DNA of 64,000 nt from Periplaneta americana (GCF_040183065.1 NW_027185499.1:3286001-3350000), one strand, 5' to 3'; shown: positions 45,345-56,030, numbered from the stretch's first letter. Made by a program: numbers and translations. The notes: generated by a model from the sequence alone, not told the origin.

Positions 45345-45870
45345 ACTAATAAAAAATTACAGGTGCACATGTGATTCAACCTCAATTAATTATTGTTCGG
45401 TGGCGCAATTAATAATTAAATATTTTTCCATATTTTTTGCTGTCATTGATCGTCTCGTCAGTGGCAACCCATACATAGGAATCATCAACATCAGCTCTAA
45501 TCGTTTCCATTGTGTCAGAGTAGCAGGAGTTCAAATAATTTTTATGGAGTATTGATTCATGCGAACTATTGAAGTTGTAGTATTTGCGTAGGAAAGCTTA
45601 AAACTTTGGAGCTCCAAGTTTATACCATGGTATGTTTGCAGCAACCATTGCCATGCACAAATTTTTATTGAATTCACTGGTACAAGACGAAGAATGTTTC
45701 AGCACCACTTGTGTAAGAAGAACTTCTTTCTTTTCGACGGAGCATGATTTTTATTTCTCATGTGAAGTTCAGTTTCTAAATGCTGTTCTAATTGTGACTT
45801 CATGGAGCACCCAATGCGTTTGTCACACACTTTGCATAGCACGATTTTACCATCGTAGTAAAGGAATCGT
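45345..45870 (-). pseudogene. hAT transposase N-terminal relic (CGGBP1-like group)
   Basis: Leftward from about 45870, CKVCDKRIGCSMKSQLEQHL then ETELH is a BED/C2H2-like finger. After a frameshift, FNKNLCMAMVAANIPWYKLG, FLRKYYNFN, CYSDTMETIRADVDDSYVWV and ATDETINDS follow. This is the segment leading to the first catalytic Asp in hAT proteins related to CGGBP1. The frame ends near the SINE at 45316, and nothing after the first Asp region survives. Confidence 0.8.
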
Positions 45871-46627
45871 CAATTGAAATCCAATCTTTAAGCTTGGATG
45901 TGAATAACAGTAGACTAGCTATTTGTATCACCTGATGTAAAAATAAACTTCTTAAGAAAACAGAAAAAACTATTGTTTTCTTTTAGAGCAACCTGATTGG
46001 CGATGTTTGTGCGAAATGGTCATACCCACAGGGTAACTTTCACTTTTTCCTTCACCGTGTTAGCAGTACAATGACCCACCCTTCGCAGTGGTATTTGTTT
46101 CTACTTTACCGTTACTTCTTAAGGGATATATACACTATTAGCATTGCAAACAAATGTCTATTTTTTTCACAGAATACATTATCATTTTCAATTACTAAAT
46201 TATATTTACGCACTACAGACGAAGAAATAAGCTTTATAAACAATTTTAAAATGTATAAGTTAAGAATTAAGTAGAGGGAAAATTGGTGAAAAAATGTGTA
46301 CTGTATTCTTTCAAAATATGTAAAAATTTGTAAAATATGCCAAAATATTTATTATGCACCAAAATGTGTAAAAATATATAACTTAAAACTTTGGAATAAT
46401 TATATCTTTGATATGATCCGCCGATATTTTTGCTTTCCTTATAGCTACGTATATAGGAACAAAATATGTAATTACATAAAATCCGGGCTCTACATATCAG
46501 TAATGAAGCTAAGGTATAAATATTGGGTAGCCTAAGCTGAAAAAATTTGCTTACCTTTTTTTTTTTGTGACAGACCCCTCAAGAAGGTGAGGTCCACTCA
46601 TTTTCACCCCAGAACAGAATACAGATA

Positions 46628-46887
46628 TATCGTTGTTGTTCCTGCAATAACTCCTATGTGCAAAATATAAAAGTTTTCAGTAGGAAGAAAAAACACATTT
46701 ATTCATCCTATGGCAGCCGTACATAGGAGACTGTGAATTCTTACATTTTCGAAACAAAGAATTTAATATAATTGCATATAGGAGATTTTATTATTTGCTG
46801 TATCACTATTTAAGTTATTTAATAGAGCAAAAACCTGAAAATCGATAAATATGTCACATAGGAGTTATTGCAGGAACAACGACGATA
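46628..46887. mobile_element. 260-bp MITE with ~45-bp TIRs
   Basis: TATCGTTGTTGTTCCTGCAA then TAACTCCTATGTG at the left is matched by the reverse complement of the right end with few differences. The left flank is TA and the right flank is TG, so a TA target is possible but not proven. Confidence 0.75.
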
Positions 46888-47414
46888 TGTCTCATAACAT
46901 TCTGTTAGCGAAGGATATTTCTTATACCATGAAAATTGAAAATTTATATTTTGCTTTCCTCCATGTGCTTTTTTAATATGTAAATTCGGTGTCGATCTTC
47001 TGTTTTGTAAGCACATTTTGTTTCATACGTCCAACTTGAAAACAGTTTCTCTTTTAATTCTACAAATAATGACTTCAATGTGCCATTTTACACAAAATTA
47101 ATATGCAATACACAACACATATTCGCGAATGATTAAACTAATACTCAAAACGTAGCTCATTTAGAGAACATCAATATGGTTGGTTGGTTGGTTGGTTGGT
47201 AGGTAGCCAAAATTCTGGTATCATGGCAATGAAGCCATCAGCCGTCTTGCAGTCCAATGTTTTTCCGTGATGTTGAGGTTAACAGGCAAGGCTTCTCAAT
47301 CTCCCAGGTGGTGCTTATCCATGATATCTCCAGCCGCAAAGGAAACATTATTAATAAAGCACCAACATATCTTACAATTGAAAATTACAAATTTGAATAT
47401 GTAAAAAATGTTAT
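46888..47414. other. Spacer with (GGTT)n
   Basis: A (TTGG)n run of about six units lies at 47179-47204. No supported gene. A frame starting at 47257 continues into the hairpin at 47415 and is treated there. Confidence 0.45.
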
Positions 47415-47497
47415 ATATGAAGACCTCCCTCAAAGAACGTTTTATATCAACGGCTTTGCATATGATATACAACGTTCTTTGAGGGAAGTCTTCATAT
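47415..47497. repeat. Hairpin with 35-bp arms and 13-nt loop
   Basis: 47415-47449 pairs with 47463-47497 with two mismatches (core CCCTCAAAGAACGTT). The loop is ACGGCTTTGCATA. The whole hairpin lies in an open frame on both strands (plus-strand LPQRTFYINGFAYDIQRSLR). It sits just upstream of an RTE fragment. It could be a local inverted duplication or a miRNA-like foldback. The arms and loop are of suitable size for the latter, but nothing else supports transcription. Confidence 0.85.
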
Positions 47498-47506
47498 CTT
47501 GGCTTC

Positions 47507-48070
47507 ATGATCAATAATGACGACATCAGTCTTGAAATTAAGAGAAGAATATCTATAACAAATAGATGTTACTTTGGATTACTGAAATATATTAAATCGA
47601 AATTCTTAACCATCTCAACTAAAATAAGAATATATAAGACGCCTGATGTATGCCTCGGAAACTTGGACTATGAACAAACAGGACATCAGAAGACTTAGTA
47701 TCTTCGAGAGGAAAATTCTGAGAGCAATTTATGGACCCGTCAAAACAAATAATGAATGGAGAATTAGATATAATAAAGAAATATACGATCTGTTTAAGGA
47801 GCCAGATATTATAACAGTTATTACAATTGGTCGATTGCAGTGGGCTGGACACCTGGTAAGAATGGATGATACTAGACCCGCTAAAAGAGCCTTTACATCC
47901 AATCCTGGAGGAATCAGATCCAAAGGAAGACCGAAGAGCTGATGGGAGGATAATGTATACGAGGATGCCAACTTTATTGGTGCACGAATGTGGACAGTCA
48001 AGGCCAGAAGTAGAGACGGCTGGAATAAAATACTGAGGTAGGCTAAGACTCTCAATGGGTTGTTGAGCCA
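47507..48070 (+). pseudogene. RTE retrotransposon C-terminal fragment
   Basis: NDDISLEIKRRISITNRCYF then GLLKYIKSKFL is followed, after a shift near 47640, by MYASETWTMNKQDIRRLSIF, ERKILRAIYGP, NNEWRIRYNKEIYDLFKEPD and IGRLQWAGHLVRMDD. This is the thumb/C-terminal region of insect RTE-type ORF2 proteins, related to 55194-55724 but in a different subfamily. A stop at 47941 precedes a residual WED-like end. (GAT)n follows at about 48075. Confidence 0.88.
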
Positions 48071-48099
48071 ATGATGATGATGACTTATTTATGATTACG

Positions 48100-48860
48100 T
48101 CCTTTCCACATTACACACAAATCGGTGAGAGGGAGATGCCGATTCTATATAATTGAGCTGCCAAACAATCATGCCCGGTCAGAAGGCAGAAGGCTGTCAC
48201 TGCTGAATTTCTTGGTTCTTCAGGGATGATGTTTAAATTTTAGAGGACGGGTTCCCATGATTTATCTTTAGTTGATTCCTTTATTCTGTTCAAAGTTGTA
48301 GTTTGTATTGAAATTTTTTATTAAATGTGACAGAAATAAATTATTTTTGAGTAATATGTTTTTGTATTAGGGTGCAGCCTTTCACAGCCAGCTGACCCAC
48401 CAATTCACTATCTGTAATGCCGCAGTGCGCTGGAACCTATTGCAGAACTATTTTCTTGCCAATTTTTGGAACTGCTTGATCAGGGTGCAGCACTGAGAAG
48501 TTGCGTCAGCTTTCTGTGAACTATTATTAGCTGTAGCTTGTATAGCTGCTTTTGAGCCAATGAAGATTACAGCTTTGGAAAATTTATTTTTTATTTGAAG
48601 TAGATTGGTTAGAATAGTGTATACAGCTTCAACTTCTCCATCAAAGTTTGTGGAGTCCTTCCTGACTTCTTTATAGAACGAGAAAAATTTACAAATTCCT
48701 CCAGTTCCTGCAGTATCAAAATCGTTTTGTAAAGATCCATCACTGTAAATGTGTAGCCAGGTTTCACAACGATATTTGCCATTAAATGTTTCTAATGTTA
48801 ATTGTTTTGCTACATTTGGATTTGTATCATTTTTAACAATTGTTTATTATTGTTTATTGT
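48100..48860 (-). pseudogene. RNase H non-LTR retrotransposon relic, copy C
   Basis: Leftward from 48860, VAKQLTLETFNGKY and WLHIYSDGSLQNDFDTAGTG, then FFSFYKEVRKDSTNFDGEVE and SKAAIQA form the beginning of the same RNase H domain as copies A and B. The remainder is scattered over several frames with stops. It has the same orientation as copies A and B. Confidence 0.8.
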
Positions 48861-48861
48861 T

Positions 48862-49650
48862 AGTAAAATAACATGTACAAAAATACAGTCTTAATTCTTC
48901 CCTGAAGGAGTAAAAAACTCGTGCTTAGGGAGTTATCTAAACACATACTTAACACAAACAAAGTGGGCCAAGAAAAAAAAAAATTATAGGAATAAATTAA
49001 CTTTAAAAATACAATTTCAATTTTAACAATTTAAATCATACAAATACATACACATATTAAATAAAAATTTAGAAATCTTCTCACTATTTGTGAGATGCCA
49101 CAAGGGAGAAAGAGTACCTAACCGTATAAATGTTTACAAGTTCAGTGAACCATTAACTCCTACAAGTACATAGCTGCAAATACATTTTGTGATTGGTGGA
49201 AATACAGTATACCTAGTTTTAGAGAGGCAAGTGTTACAAAAAAGTAAAGAATGTTAATGAACTTGGTTTCATTTCGAATATAGATGATGCTTCAGGAGAG
49301 CAATTGATCCTTTCAATGCAGCTAAAGTTACAATCGGATTAATAGATGTAGGTATTCCAAGCCTCTTAAACACATCTTTCATGAAGAGAATAGCGGTACC
49401 TCTTGCTCCAACCAGAAGTCCAATTACTTCAAGCTCTTCTAGCTGGTACTTTTGGAGGTAATATGGAATGGTAGGATTGTAGATATTCTTTTTTCCTTAT
49501 CCACTTCTGCTGGCTGTTCCTCATTCGTTTCGAAACGCACAGTGGAATCAATTATGAATCTAGATCTTGTAGATTCCTTGAAAGCTATTATATCTATGCG
49601 CTGTGTACTGCCAGTGACAGAGAGACCATGTACATATATTCTTTAAAAAT
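48862..49650 (-). pseudogene. Restriction-like endonuclease domain of a retroelement
   Basis: Leftward from 49640, SVTGSTQRIDIIAFKESTRS then RFIIDSTVRFETNEEQPAEV is followed, after a one-base slip near 49490, by IPYYLQKYQLEELEVIGLLV and GARGTAILFMKDVFKRLGI. This resembles the C-terminal RID...D.T.RFE segment of R2/NeSL-like retroelement proteins with a restriction-like endonuclease; I assign this from memory of the pattern. A stop follows LLKHHLYSK near 49270. The downstream 48862-49260 looks like its 3' UTR. Upstream it abuts a Jockey-like fragment. Confidence 0.6.
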
Positions 49651-50348
49651 TAAATTCCTAATGCTACTTTTGAAATTTCTGATACTAAAATTTTCCAATT
49701 TTGGGTATTTTTCAATTATTTTATTGTATAACCTTGGACCAAAGTAGGTACCATGGCTCAGAGCTGTGCTTGTGAAATATTTTGGGTCCTCTAGTCGTAT
49801 AAAATCGGATCTTTTAGTTCCATATTTATGATGATACAATTTGAATTTATTACGATTGTAATGTATGAAGTTTAATAAGGCAATATAATAAATCTGTTTA
49901 ATTTTCAAAACATTAAAATCAGTGAACAAAAGCTCGGATGAGTAATCAATTGGTTTATTAAGGCATATTTTAATAATTCTTTTCTGAATAAGTATTAGTG
50001 GAGTGAGATTAGAATTACAAGCATTTCCCCATCCTAAAATTCCATATTGGAGAATGGATTGAAATAAAGCTAAATAAATGAGACGTAAAATATTAACTGG
50101 TAAATAAAATGACTGAAGTATAACAAAGATATAAATAACGTAATCTATTGCATAAATATTTAATATATTTATTCCATCGTAAGTGTTGGTCGATTGTAAT
50201 GCCTAAATATTTAATTTCTGAGGGTTCGGTTAATATGAGACATTCACAATTTGAGAAGAACAATCAGAATGATGAATTTTGAGCCTAAAAGAAGATTGAG
50301 GAGATTTAAGACCACTGGACCTTAGTGAAAATGGAACAACAGTTGCTT
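49600..50348 (-). pseudogene. Jockey-like retrotransposon C-terminus
   Basis: Leftward from about 50330, NTSKATVVPFSLRSSGLKSP, then EIKYLGITIDQHLRWNK (near 50200) is the RT thumb of Jockey/BS-like elements. Broken frames follow, then FTDFNVLKIKQIYYIALLNF, HHKYGTKRS, ALSHGTYFGPRLYNKIIEKY and FKSSIRNLIFKEY (49929-49620), the usual C-terminal segment. Multiple stops separate the pieces. A (GGTTT)n run at 50376-50401 marks the upstream break. Confidence 0.85.
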
Positions 50349-50375
50349 TGGATGTGTTTAAGGAAAGTGCCTTTG

Positions 50376-50601
50376 GTTTGGTTTGGTTTGGTTTGGTTTG
50401 GTTCCAATAAGTTGTTTCCAGTTTGAATATTTATGTATTCCAAGGGATTTTGTCGGATTTGTGACATTTCAGTGTTGAGAATGAGATGCGTTTGTAATCT
50501 TTTACCTTTCTGCATAAATCCTTGTGTTTTTAATTTAGTAGGCAAGATTTTGTATTTTCTCTAATAGTCATAAGACATAATTACACAGAATAATTATGTA
50601 T

Positions 50602-50656
<55 letters not shown>
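50376..50656. repeat. Two microsatellites: (TTTGG)n and (AAT)n
   Basis: TTTGG repeats fill 50376-50401 (about five units), and AAT/ATA repeats fill 50597-50656 (about 20 units). Confidence 0.92.
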
Positions 50657-50936
50657 TTTTAAAGTAACTAATTACTTAAACTAAAAGTAATTTGCCATTA
50701 CAACTTACATAGACATACATACAGCCCAGTTACTTTATGGTGACAGCTCATCGACGCGAGAGAGGAGAAGTTTCGACTGTGGGAGGGAGACCGATCCGAC
50801 ACGAAGCGACACGTTTTCTAGATGGAGGGAGGGAAATACAGTCTTATTAGAAATGAAGTCTCACGTTGCTATCTCGCACGTTGCAGTGTCTGCATAATTT
50901 TGAGCTCCTATCACTGTGCTCCCTTCATACTCCGGA
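50657..50936. other. No supported gene
   Basis: A GC-richer patch at 50745-50890 (CGACGCGAGAGAGGAGAAG, CGATCCGACACGAAGCGACA) precedes the satellite. I cannot assign it. Confidence 0.4.
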
Positions 50937-51850
50937 ACAATAGTCACTAATAAACACTAATGTGGAAATACAAGGAGCAGGAGTTCGGAACAATAATAAA
51001 CACTAAAGAAGTAAATTAATGTGGAAATACAATGAGCAGCAGTTCGGAACAATAATAAACAATAAAGAAGTAAATTAATGTGGAAATACAATGCGCAGCA
51101 GTTCGGAACAATAATAAACACTAAAGAAGTAAATTAATATGGAAATACAATGTGCAGTAGTTCGGAACAATAATAAACAATAAAGAAGTAAATTAATGTG
51201 GAAATACAATGTGCAGCAGTTCGGAACAATAATAAACAATAAAGAAGTAAATTAATATGGAAATACAATGCGCAACAGTTCGGAACAATAATAAACAATA
51301 AAGAAGTAAATTAATATGGAAATACAATGTGCAGCAGTTCGGAACAATAATAAACAATAAAGAAGTAAATTAATATGGAAATACAATGCGCAACAGTTCG
51401 GAACAATAATAAACAATAAAGAAGTAAATTAATGTGGAAATACAATGCGCAGTAGTTCGGAACAATAATAAACAATAAAGAAGTAAATTAATGTGGAAAT
51501 ACAATGTGCAGCAGTTCGGAACAATAATAAACAATAAAGAAGTAAATTAATGTGGAAATACAATGTGCAGCAGTTCGGAACAATAATAAACAATAAAGAA
51601 GTAAATTAATATGGAAATACAATGCGCAACAGTTCGGAACAATAATAAACAATAAAGAAGTAAATTAATGTGGAAATACAATGCGCAACAGTTCGGAACA
51701 ATAATAAACAATAAAGAAGTAAATTAATGTGGAAATACAATGCGCAGAGTTCGGAACAATAATAAACAATAAAGAAGTAAATTAATGTGGAAATACAATG
51801 CGCAACAGTTCGGAACAATAGTCACTAATAAACACTAATGTGGAAATACA
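50937..51850 (+). repeat. 59-bp satellite array, about 15 units
   Basis: Units share AGTTCGGAACAATAATAAAC, AATAAAGAAGTAAATTAAT and GGAAATACAATGCGCA with a strict 59-bp period. Variation is concentrated at a few sites (GTGG/ATGG; GCGCAACAG/GTGCAGCAG). The first and last units share a distinct form (AATAGTCACTAATAAACACT) lacking the AAGAAGTAAATT part. Open frames inside it on either strand are by-products of the repeat. Confidence 0.95.
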
Positions 51851-51954
51851 ATGAGCAGCAATCGAATCACTATATACAACAGTTAATCACTAATTAACAA
51901 CGAAATATACTCATGCAGAAATACCGGTAATGTTCATCAGTGCTTCACTGTACT

Positions 51955-52395
51955 TTTCCCATCATTATCATCATCATCATTCATCATCATCATCATCATC
52001 ATCATCCATGTAAATGATGGGGACGGCCTTCTTCTCTGTACTTCTTTATTTTCCTCCAATACTGCAAATTTTTGGCCCTAATGCTGTGATGCTCCACCAG
52101 AATTTGGCGATTATTTTGTGTTTTTATTTCCAATGAAATCCTAATTTTAAAATGACTTTCTTCAAAGTCGAGATACCTCCCTGAAAGTCGATAGTCTTTC
52201 AATTTCAATAATATTTTTTTTAATTCTGGGCTTCTGTTTCTGTGAAATATAGAACTCGTGTATGGTTCGCCTTATGACAGCTTCATTAAAGTTGTCCACA
52301 GTTGATTTTAGCACCGATCGATATCTTTCTTTACTTGGAGCACTAAAAGAAGCTGAAGCCCAGGAATCAATCTGTACGATAGGCCTATTCTTCTT
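51955..52395 (-). pseudogene. IS630/Tc1-like transposase fragment with CAT repeat
   Basis: Leftward from about 52395, RYRSVLKSTVDNFNEAVIRR, then KIRISLEIKTQNNRQILVEH, then RAKNLQYWRKIKKYREEGRP matches the DNA-binding-to-catalytic linker of IS630/Tc1-like insect transposases, just before the YLDE(T) catalytic Asp. At that point the sequence runs into a (CAT)n tract (51961-52009). The catalytic part is missing. Confidence 0.7.
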
Positions 52396-52427
52396 CCCAT
52401 TAATTTTATTTTTTTATATATGTTCAG

Positions 52428-52591
52428 GTCAGGAAGATGGAGCTGGTGGTTTTGATGGTGAGGTTCACATTACGCCATTCAACATGAAGGAAGAATTTGA
52501 AGAAGGGCATTTTGATACAGATGGCAATTATCACTGGAAGTAAGAAGGAAACATAAGGGATAATTGGCTAGAAAATATTGACTGGGTGAAG
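52428..52591 (+). pseudogene. CD2BP2: CD2BP2 exon with premature stop
   Basis: A TTTTATTTTTTTATATATGTTCAG tract precedes 52428. The exon reads QEDGAGGFDGEVHITPFNMK, EEFEEGHFDTDGNYHWK, then TAA at 52541-52543, then EGNIRDNWLENIDWVK, and ends at 52591 before GTAATA. The ITPFN...EEGHFD..GNY and IRDxWLDNIDWVK blocks are signatures of CD2BP2 (U5-52K, LIN1 in fungi). CD2BP2 is a GYF-domain protein of the U5/tri-snRNP that binds PRPF6 and PRPF8 and acts in the nucleus during snRNP assembly. Incoming phase 1 and outgoing phase 0 match family structure and the next exon. The stop lies inside a conserved block, probably AAA to TAA, so this locus is a decayed gene copy, a null allele or carries a sequence error. 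Upstream exons were not found. Confidence 0.8.
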
Positions 52592-53419
52592 GTAATAAGC
52601 AGTACAATTTATTTACCCGTAATACGTAATTTTAATTAAATTATTCGTTGTTACAGTAGAGTAATTTTGGCTTTTGTCAAAATAGCATGCTGTTTGAGAC
52701 TGACATGCTTAAACTTATAGGTCTAGGCTATCTATTTTACGAAATGTCGGATGCTTAATGGCCCTAAGGTGTAATGCAAAACTATTGACTTTTAGAGGTC
52801 TATATTCATTATATGTGAAATGTTAGAGCTATTTAAAGTTCTTGGTAGGCTAGTTCCCAAGGAAAGTTATCTTGCCCATCCTCACCAAACATCCAAAAAC
52901 TGAACCAGACTAGACTAGGTTAGGTTCTCTAGGTTTATTTACTGTAGGTTAAATTTGTTGATGAAGGCAGAGTACTTTTCCTTGGAAATTCAGCTTTGTT
53001 ATTTTTGTATAAAACGGTTGGAATACTAGCCTATAGCTGCAGATGGGTAAAAAATATTGCAGTTGTGTTATTTCGTTCATACCAGAATTAATGTAACTTG
53101 TTAGTGAAATTTAGCAATGATAGTTTAAATTGAGCACACGATGTTCACAAATAAATACTTAACATTTTCGTTTATAATGTCAATAACTGAAAAACTTAAG
53201 TTATATCTCCTCTGAAATTGTGTCAATCCTTTATGCAAAGCAATAATAAATTAATAAAGAAACATAAAATGCCATGACGTAAAACTGTAAGAAGTGTATA
53301 TGTATTCAAAATTAACATAAATATGGATATTGTCAAAATAAATAGTCTGTATTTATGATCGACCTTTTCATTAATGTTAAATAACTTATACAAAAATTGA
53401 TGGAAAAGGGAACTAAAGC
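52592..53419. other. Intron of the CD2BP2 locus, first part
   Basis: AT-rich intron-like sequence with no recognised insertion. A GGTTAGGTTCTCTAGGTTT phrase lies near 52918. Confidence 0.5.
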
Positions 53420-53575
53420 TAAAATTGCATCATCTTGCAGCAGGTGTTTTGAGTATGTTTGGCCCAGTATATGTTTGTGAGAGATTATTTTCCATGATGA
53501 AATTTATTAAGCCATGCCACCATAACATACTCGTGGATGAGAACTTAAAAGCATCACTGAGGGTCTGCTGTGCTG
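53420..53575 (+). pseudogene. hAT transposase C-terminal scrap
   Basis: LHHLAAGVLSMFGPVYVCER then LFSMMKFIKPCHHNILVDEN and LKASLRV is the dimerisation motif of GTF2IRD2/ZBED5-like hAT transposases. No other part of the protein is present. It lies within the CD2BP2 intron. Confidence 0.75.
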
Positions 53576-53758
53576 CTTCACATTGCGTTTCTTTATTGTA
53601 TTTTAATTTGTCATTAGCATGACACATGTCATAGTGGCACTGCAGGTTATATTTTCTCATCATATTGAAAATCTTCTTGCAAATTAAATATCTCGAAACA
53701 TTCTCAAACTTTGTAAAAAAAATGCCTCCTCGCATGAATGTTTTTTAATTGATTTACT

Positions 53759-54891
53759 GGGCGTGCTTCCGAATAGGGGTAGCGGCATTTCCCTTAAGGT
53801 TAGAGCTCAGTTTACTGTCTTCCTCCAATGAGTTTAGCACTGGGACCTGAGGTATTCTTGCCATCGGTGCAGGGGGGTTGCAGGTAGATTCTTTTGTTGC
53901 TACAGACAAGCCGAGCTGAGCGGAGTGGGAAGTATTAATCGTCTAAAAATATGCAGTCTTCAGTTTGTAGTAGTGTGTGAATATTTCATATACATATTGT
54001 TTACCTAGGCCTATATGGTTTTGTTATTAATATATTAAATATGTCGTTGCAATTTTTGCTCAAACATCTCCCTGATGTTAGCTATGTTAATATTATATGA
54101 ATTACTCATATTAAATATTTCACTGTTACAACTCATTTATAAGGAAACATGCTGTGGAAAAGTTTTTAGTTTTATTCTATTGGAATTTTAGAATATGTGT
54201 GATTGGTATCGTGAAAAACAGATTCCTATAATGTCATGCAAAAATAATTTGTTGGTGATATCTTAAAATACAAATCAAATAATTTTACTTCTGAAGTGAG
54301 TTTAGCAGTACAGTATATTTAAATTGATTACTTTACAAAAATTAATTCAATTCTACTAACCACTAAATTTTATAGTATGATTCTTCTTTTCATTTATATT
54401 ATTGTAGTTTTATTATGATTTTTCTTTTTATTTATTTTATTGTATTTGTATTTCTGATGGTGTGATGGCCTTAACTTCACCAGAATAAATAAATAAATAA
54501 AATTTTCTACAATACTTTCCTTCTCTGAACACGTAACTGCGAATGGTTGTATCTCTATCTCGCCGAAAATACGTTAGAAGACTAATAGGCATACTGCTCT
54601 CGTAAATTGGGCGAATGTTTTCAGTATGATTGTACTTCCTTCCAGACTGCCGCTGTCACTGTTCCCTCCCACTCCAATACCGCGCTAGACTAGTCGGAAC
54701 CGCATTCCTCTCAGCACTAAACTCCTCAGAGGATGACAGTAGGTGTGTGTGTATTAATCGAAAAAATGTCATATAAACATGCGTCCTTTTCTCAATATTT
54801 TCTAGCCCCTAATTTTCGATTAATACACACACACCTAAATTGAGCTCTAACCTTAGAGGAAATACCGCTGCCCCTGATCGGAAGTGCGTCC
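53759..54891. mobile_element. 1.13-kb DNA element with long TIRs
   Basis: The left 85 bp (GGGCGTGCTTCCGAATAGGG, AGCGGCATTTCC, AAGGTTAGAGCTCAGTTTAC, CTCCAATGAGTTTAGCACTG) are matched by the reverse complement of the right end. The right arm is interrupted by the small MITE at 54742-54835. The flanks GATTTACT (53751-53758) and GATTTATT (54892-54899) agree at 7 of 8 positions, suggesting a hAT-type target. The right flank also overlaps the start of a SINE, so that support is weak. Confidence 0.7.
54742..54835. mobile_element. 94-bp TA-flanked MITE inside a TIR
   Basis: GGTGTGTGTGTATTAATCGA then AAA at the left is the exact reverse complement of the right end (22+ bp). TA flanks both ends (54740-54741, 54836-54837). 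Removing it and one TA restores the right terminal repeat of the surrounding element (TTTACTGTC), a clean demonstration of insertion. TA targeting suggests mariner-type mobilisation. Confidence 0.92.
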
Positions 54892-55056
54892 GATTTATTT
54901 TACGATGCTTTATCAACTGTGATGGCTATCTAGTGTTTGAATGAAATTAAGGTGATAATGCCAGCAAAGTGAGTCCAGGGTAGTCTACAGCACCAAAAGT
55001 TACCCGTTAATGGGTTGAGGGAAAACTCTGAAAAAAGAAAAAACCTCAACCAGGTA

Positions 55057-56030
55057 CAAATCAAGAAAAATTGGCTCAGTATCTGGTGGAGTTTCTGGGT
55101 AGCTCAATTGGTAGAGTGTTGGTACGTTTAACCAAAGATTCCGGGTTCGATGCCTGGCCCCAGAACAATTTTTCCCTCGAAATTATTCAAATCCTCAATA
55201 CTTCCCATCTTCAGAAACAGGGATATAAACCGGAGATTAAAGGTAATGCTATATAAAACACTCATTCAGAGTATAGTGATGTATGGAAGTGAAATGTGGA
55301 CCCTCTCAAAGAAAGCCATGGAAAAGATCGATTCTTTCGAAAGGAAAATCCTGAGGAGAATCTACGGACCCGTATGTGTGCAAGGGGAATGGAGAATTAC
55401 ATATATTAACGAACTGTATTACTTGTATGGAGAGCTACCCTTGTCGCATGTTATTCGGATAAAGACACTCAAATGGGCAGGTCATCTAATTAGGATGGAA
55501 GAACATAGAGTTCCAAAGAAGGTATTTTCAGGAGATTTCGGAGGAGGAAGGCCTGTGGAAAGACCACGTAACAGATGGGAAGATGGTGTATGTCAGGATG
55601 CACTACAAGTCCTCAAAATCCGAATTGGAGAGTCGCAGCACAGGATTGACAAGTTTGGTGGAGTGCAACTGGGGAGGCCATGACCCGAAAACGGGCCGAT
55701 GCGCCATAGAAGAAGAAGAAGAAGAATTATTCAAATCAACGTTACAGGGAGTTATACCTCAAAGCTTGATTTGCATAATACACGTCACTGTTCGTTAACA
55801 GAAAACCACAATTTAAGTCACATAGAGTTAGTGTGCACTCATTGTTGCTTGCTTGACAGTTGTCAGCCCACTTTGAGGTCTGTGGATACAGAGGGAAAAA
55901 TTGGATCGGTGTCTGGTGGAGTTCCCAGGTAGCTCAGTTGGTAGAGCGTTGGTACGTTTAACCAAAGGTCCCGGGTTTCGATGCCCGGCCCCAGAACAAT
56001 TTTTCCCTCGAAATTATTCAAATTATTCAA
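55057..56030 (+). mobile_element. Tandem pair of tRNA-headed SINEs (fourth family)
   Basis: Two copies begin AAAAATTGG(C/A)TC and share TCTGGTGGAGTT, GGTAGCTCA(A/G)TTGGTAGAG (A box), TTGGTACGTTTAACCAAAG, GGTTCGATGCC (B box) and CCCAGAACAATTTTTCCCTC. The first lies at about 55066-55193 and continues after an RTE insertion to about 55890. The second lies at about 55898-56030. The unit as a whole is flanked by CTCAACCAGGTA (55045-55056, 56031-56042). Confidence 0.85.
55194..55724 (+). pseudogene. 5'-truncated RTE retrotransposon
   Basis: A 13-bp target duplication AATTATTCAAATC lies at 55181-55193 and 55725-55737, and the 3' end is a (GAA)n tail. The 177-codon frame covers RNRDINRRLKVMLYKTLIQS, VMYGSEMWTLSKKAMEKIDS, FERKILRRIYGPV, EWRITYINELYYLY, IKTLKWAGHLIRMEEHRVPK and ERPRNRWEDGV. 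These are the thumb and C-terminal segments of an RTE ORF2. The truncation removed the endonuclease and RT catalytic core, so it is dead on arrival rather than decayed: the remaining frame is open. Confidence 0.93.

Larger units (their letters stand above)
44929..46492 (-). mobile_element. 1.56-kb hAT element with BED-like finger protein
   Basis: The ends are TAGTGCCCGGATTTTATGTA at 44929 and, from 46492, TAGAGCCCGGATTTTATGTA. The flanks CATATCCG (44921-44928) and CATATCAG (46493-46500) match at 7 of 8 positions, as expected for an old hAT target duplication. It contains a minus-strand transposase N-terminal remnant and a SINE inserted at 45078-45316. Confidence 0.85.

Noticed and set aside
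51606..51818. Hydrophobic repeat protein
   Set aside because: It is the minus-strand translation of the 59-bp satellite.
50937..51850. CRISPR array
   Set aside because: The units are contiguous without variable spacers, and the DNA is clearly eukaryotic.
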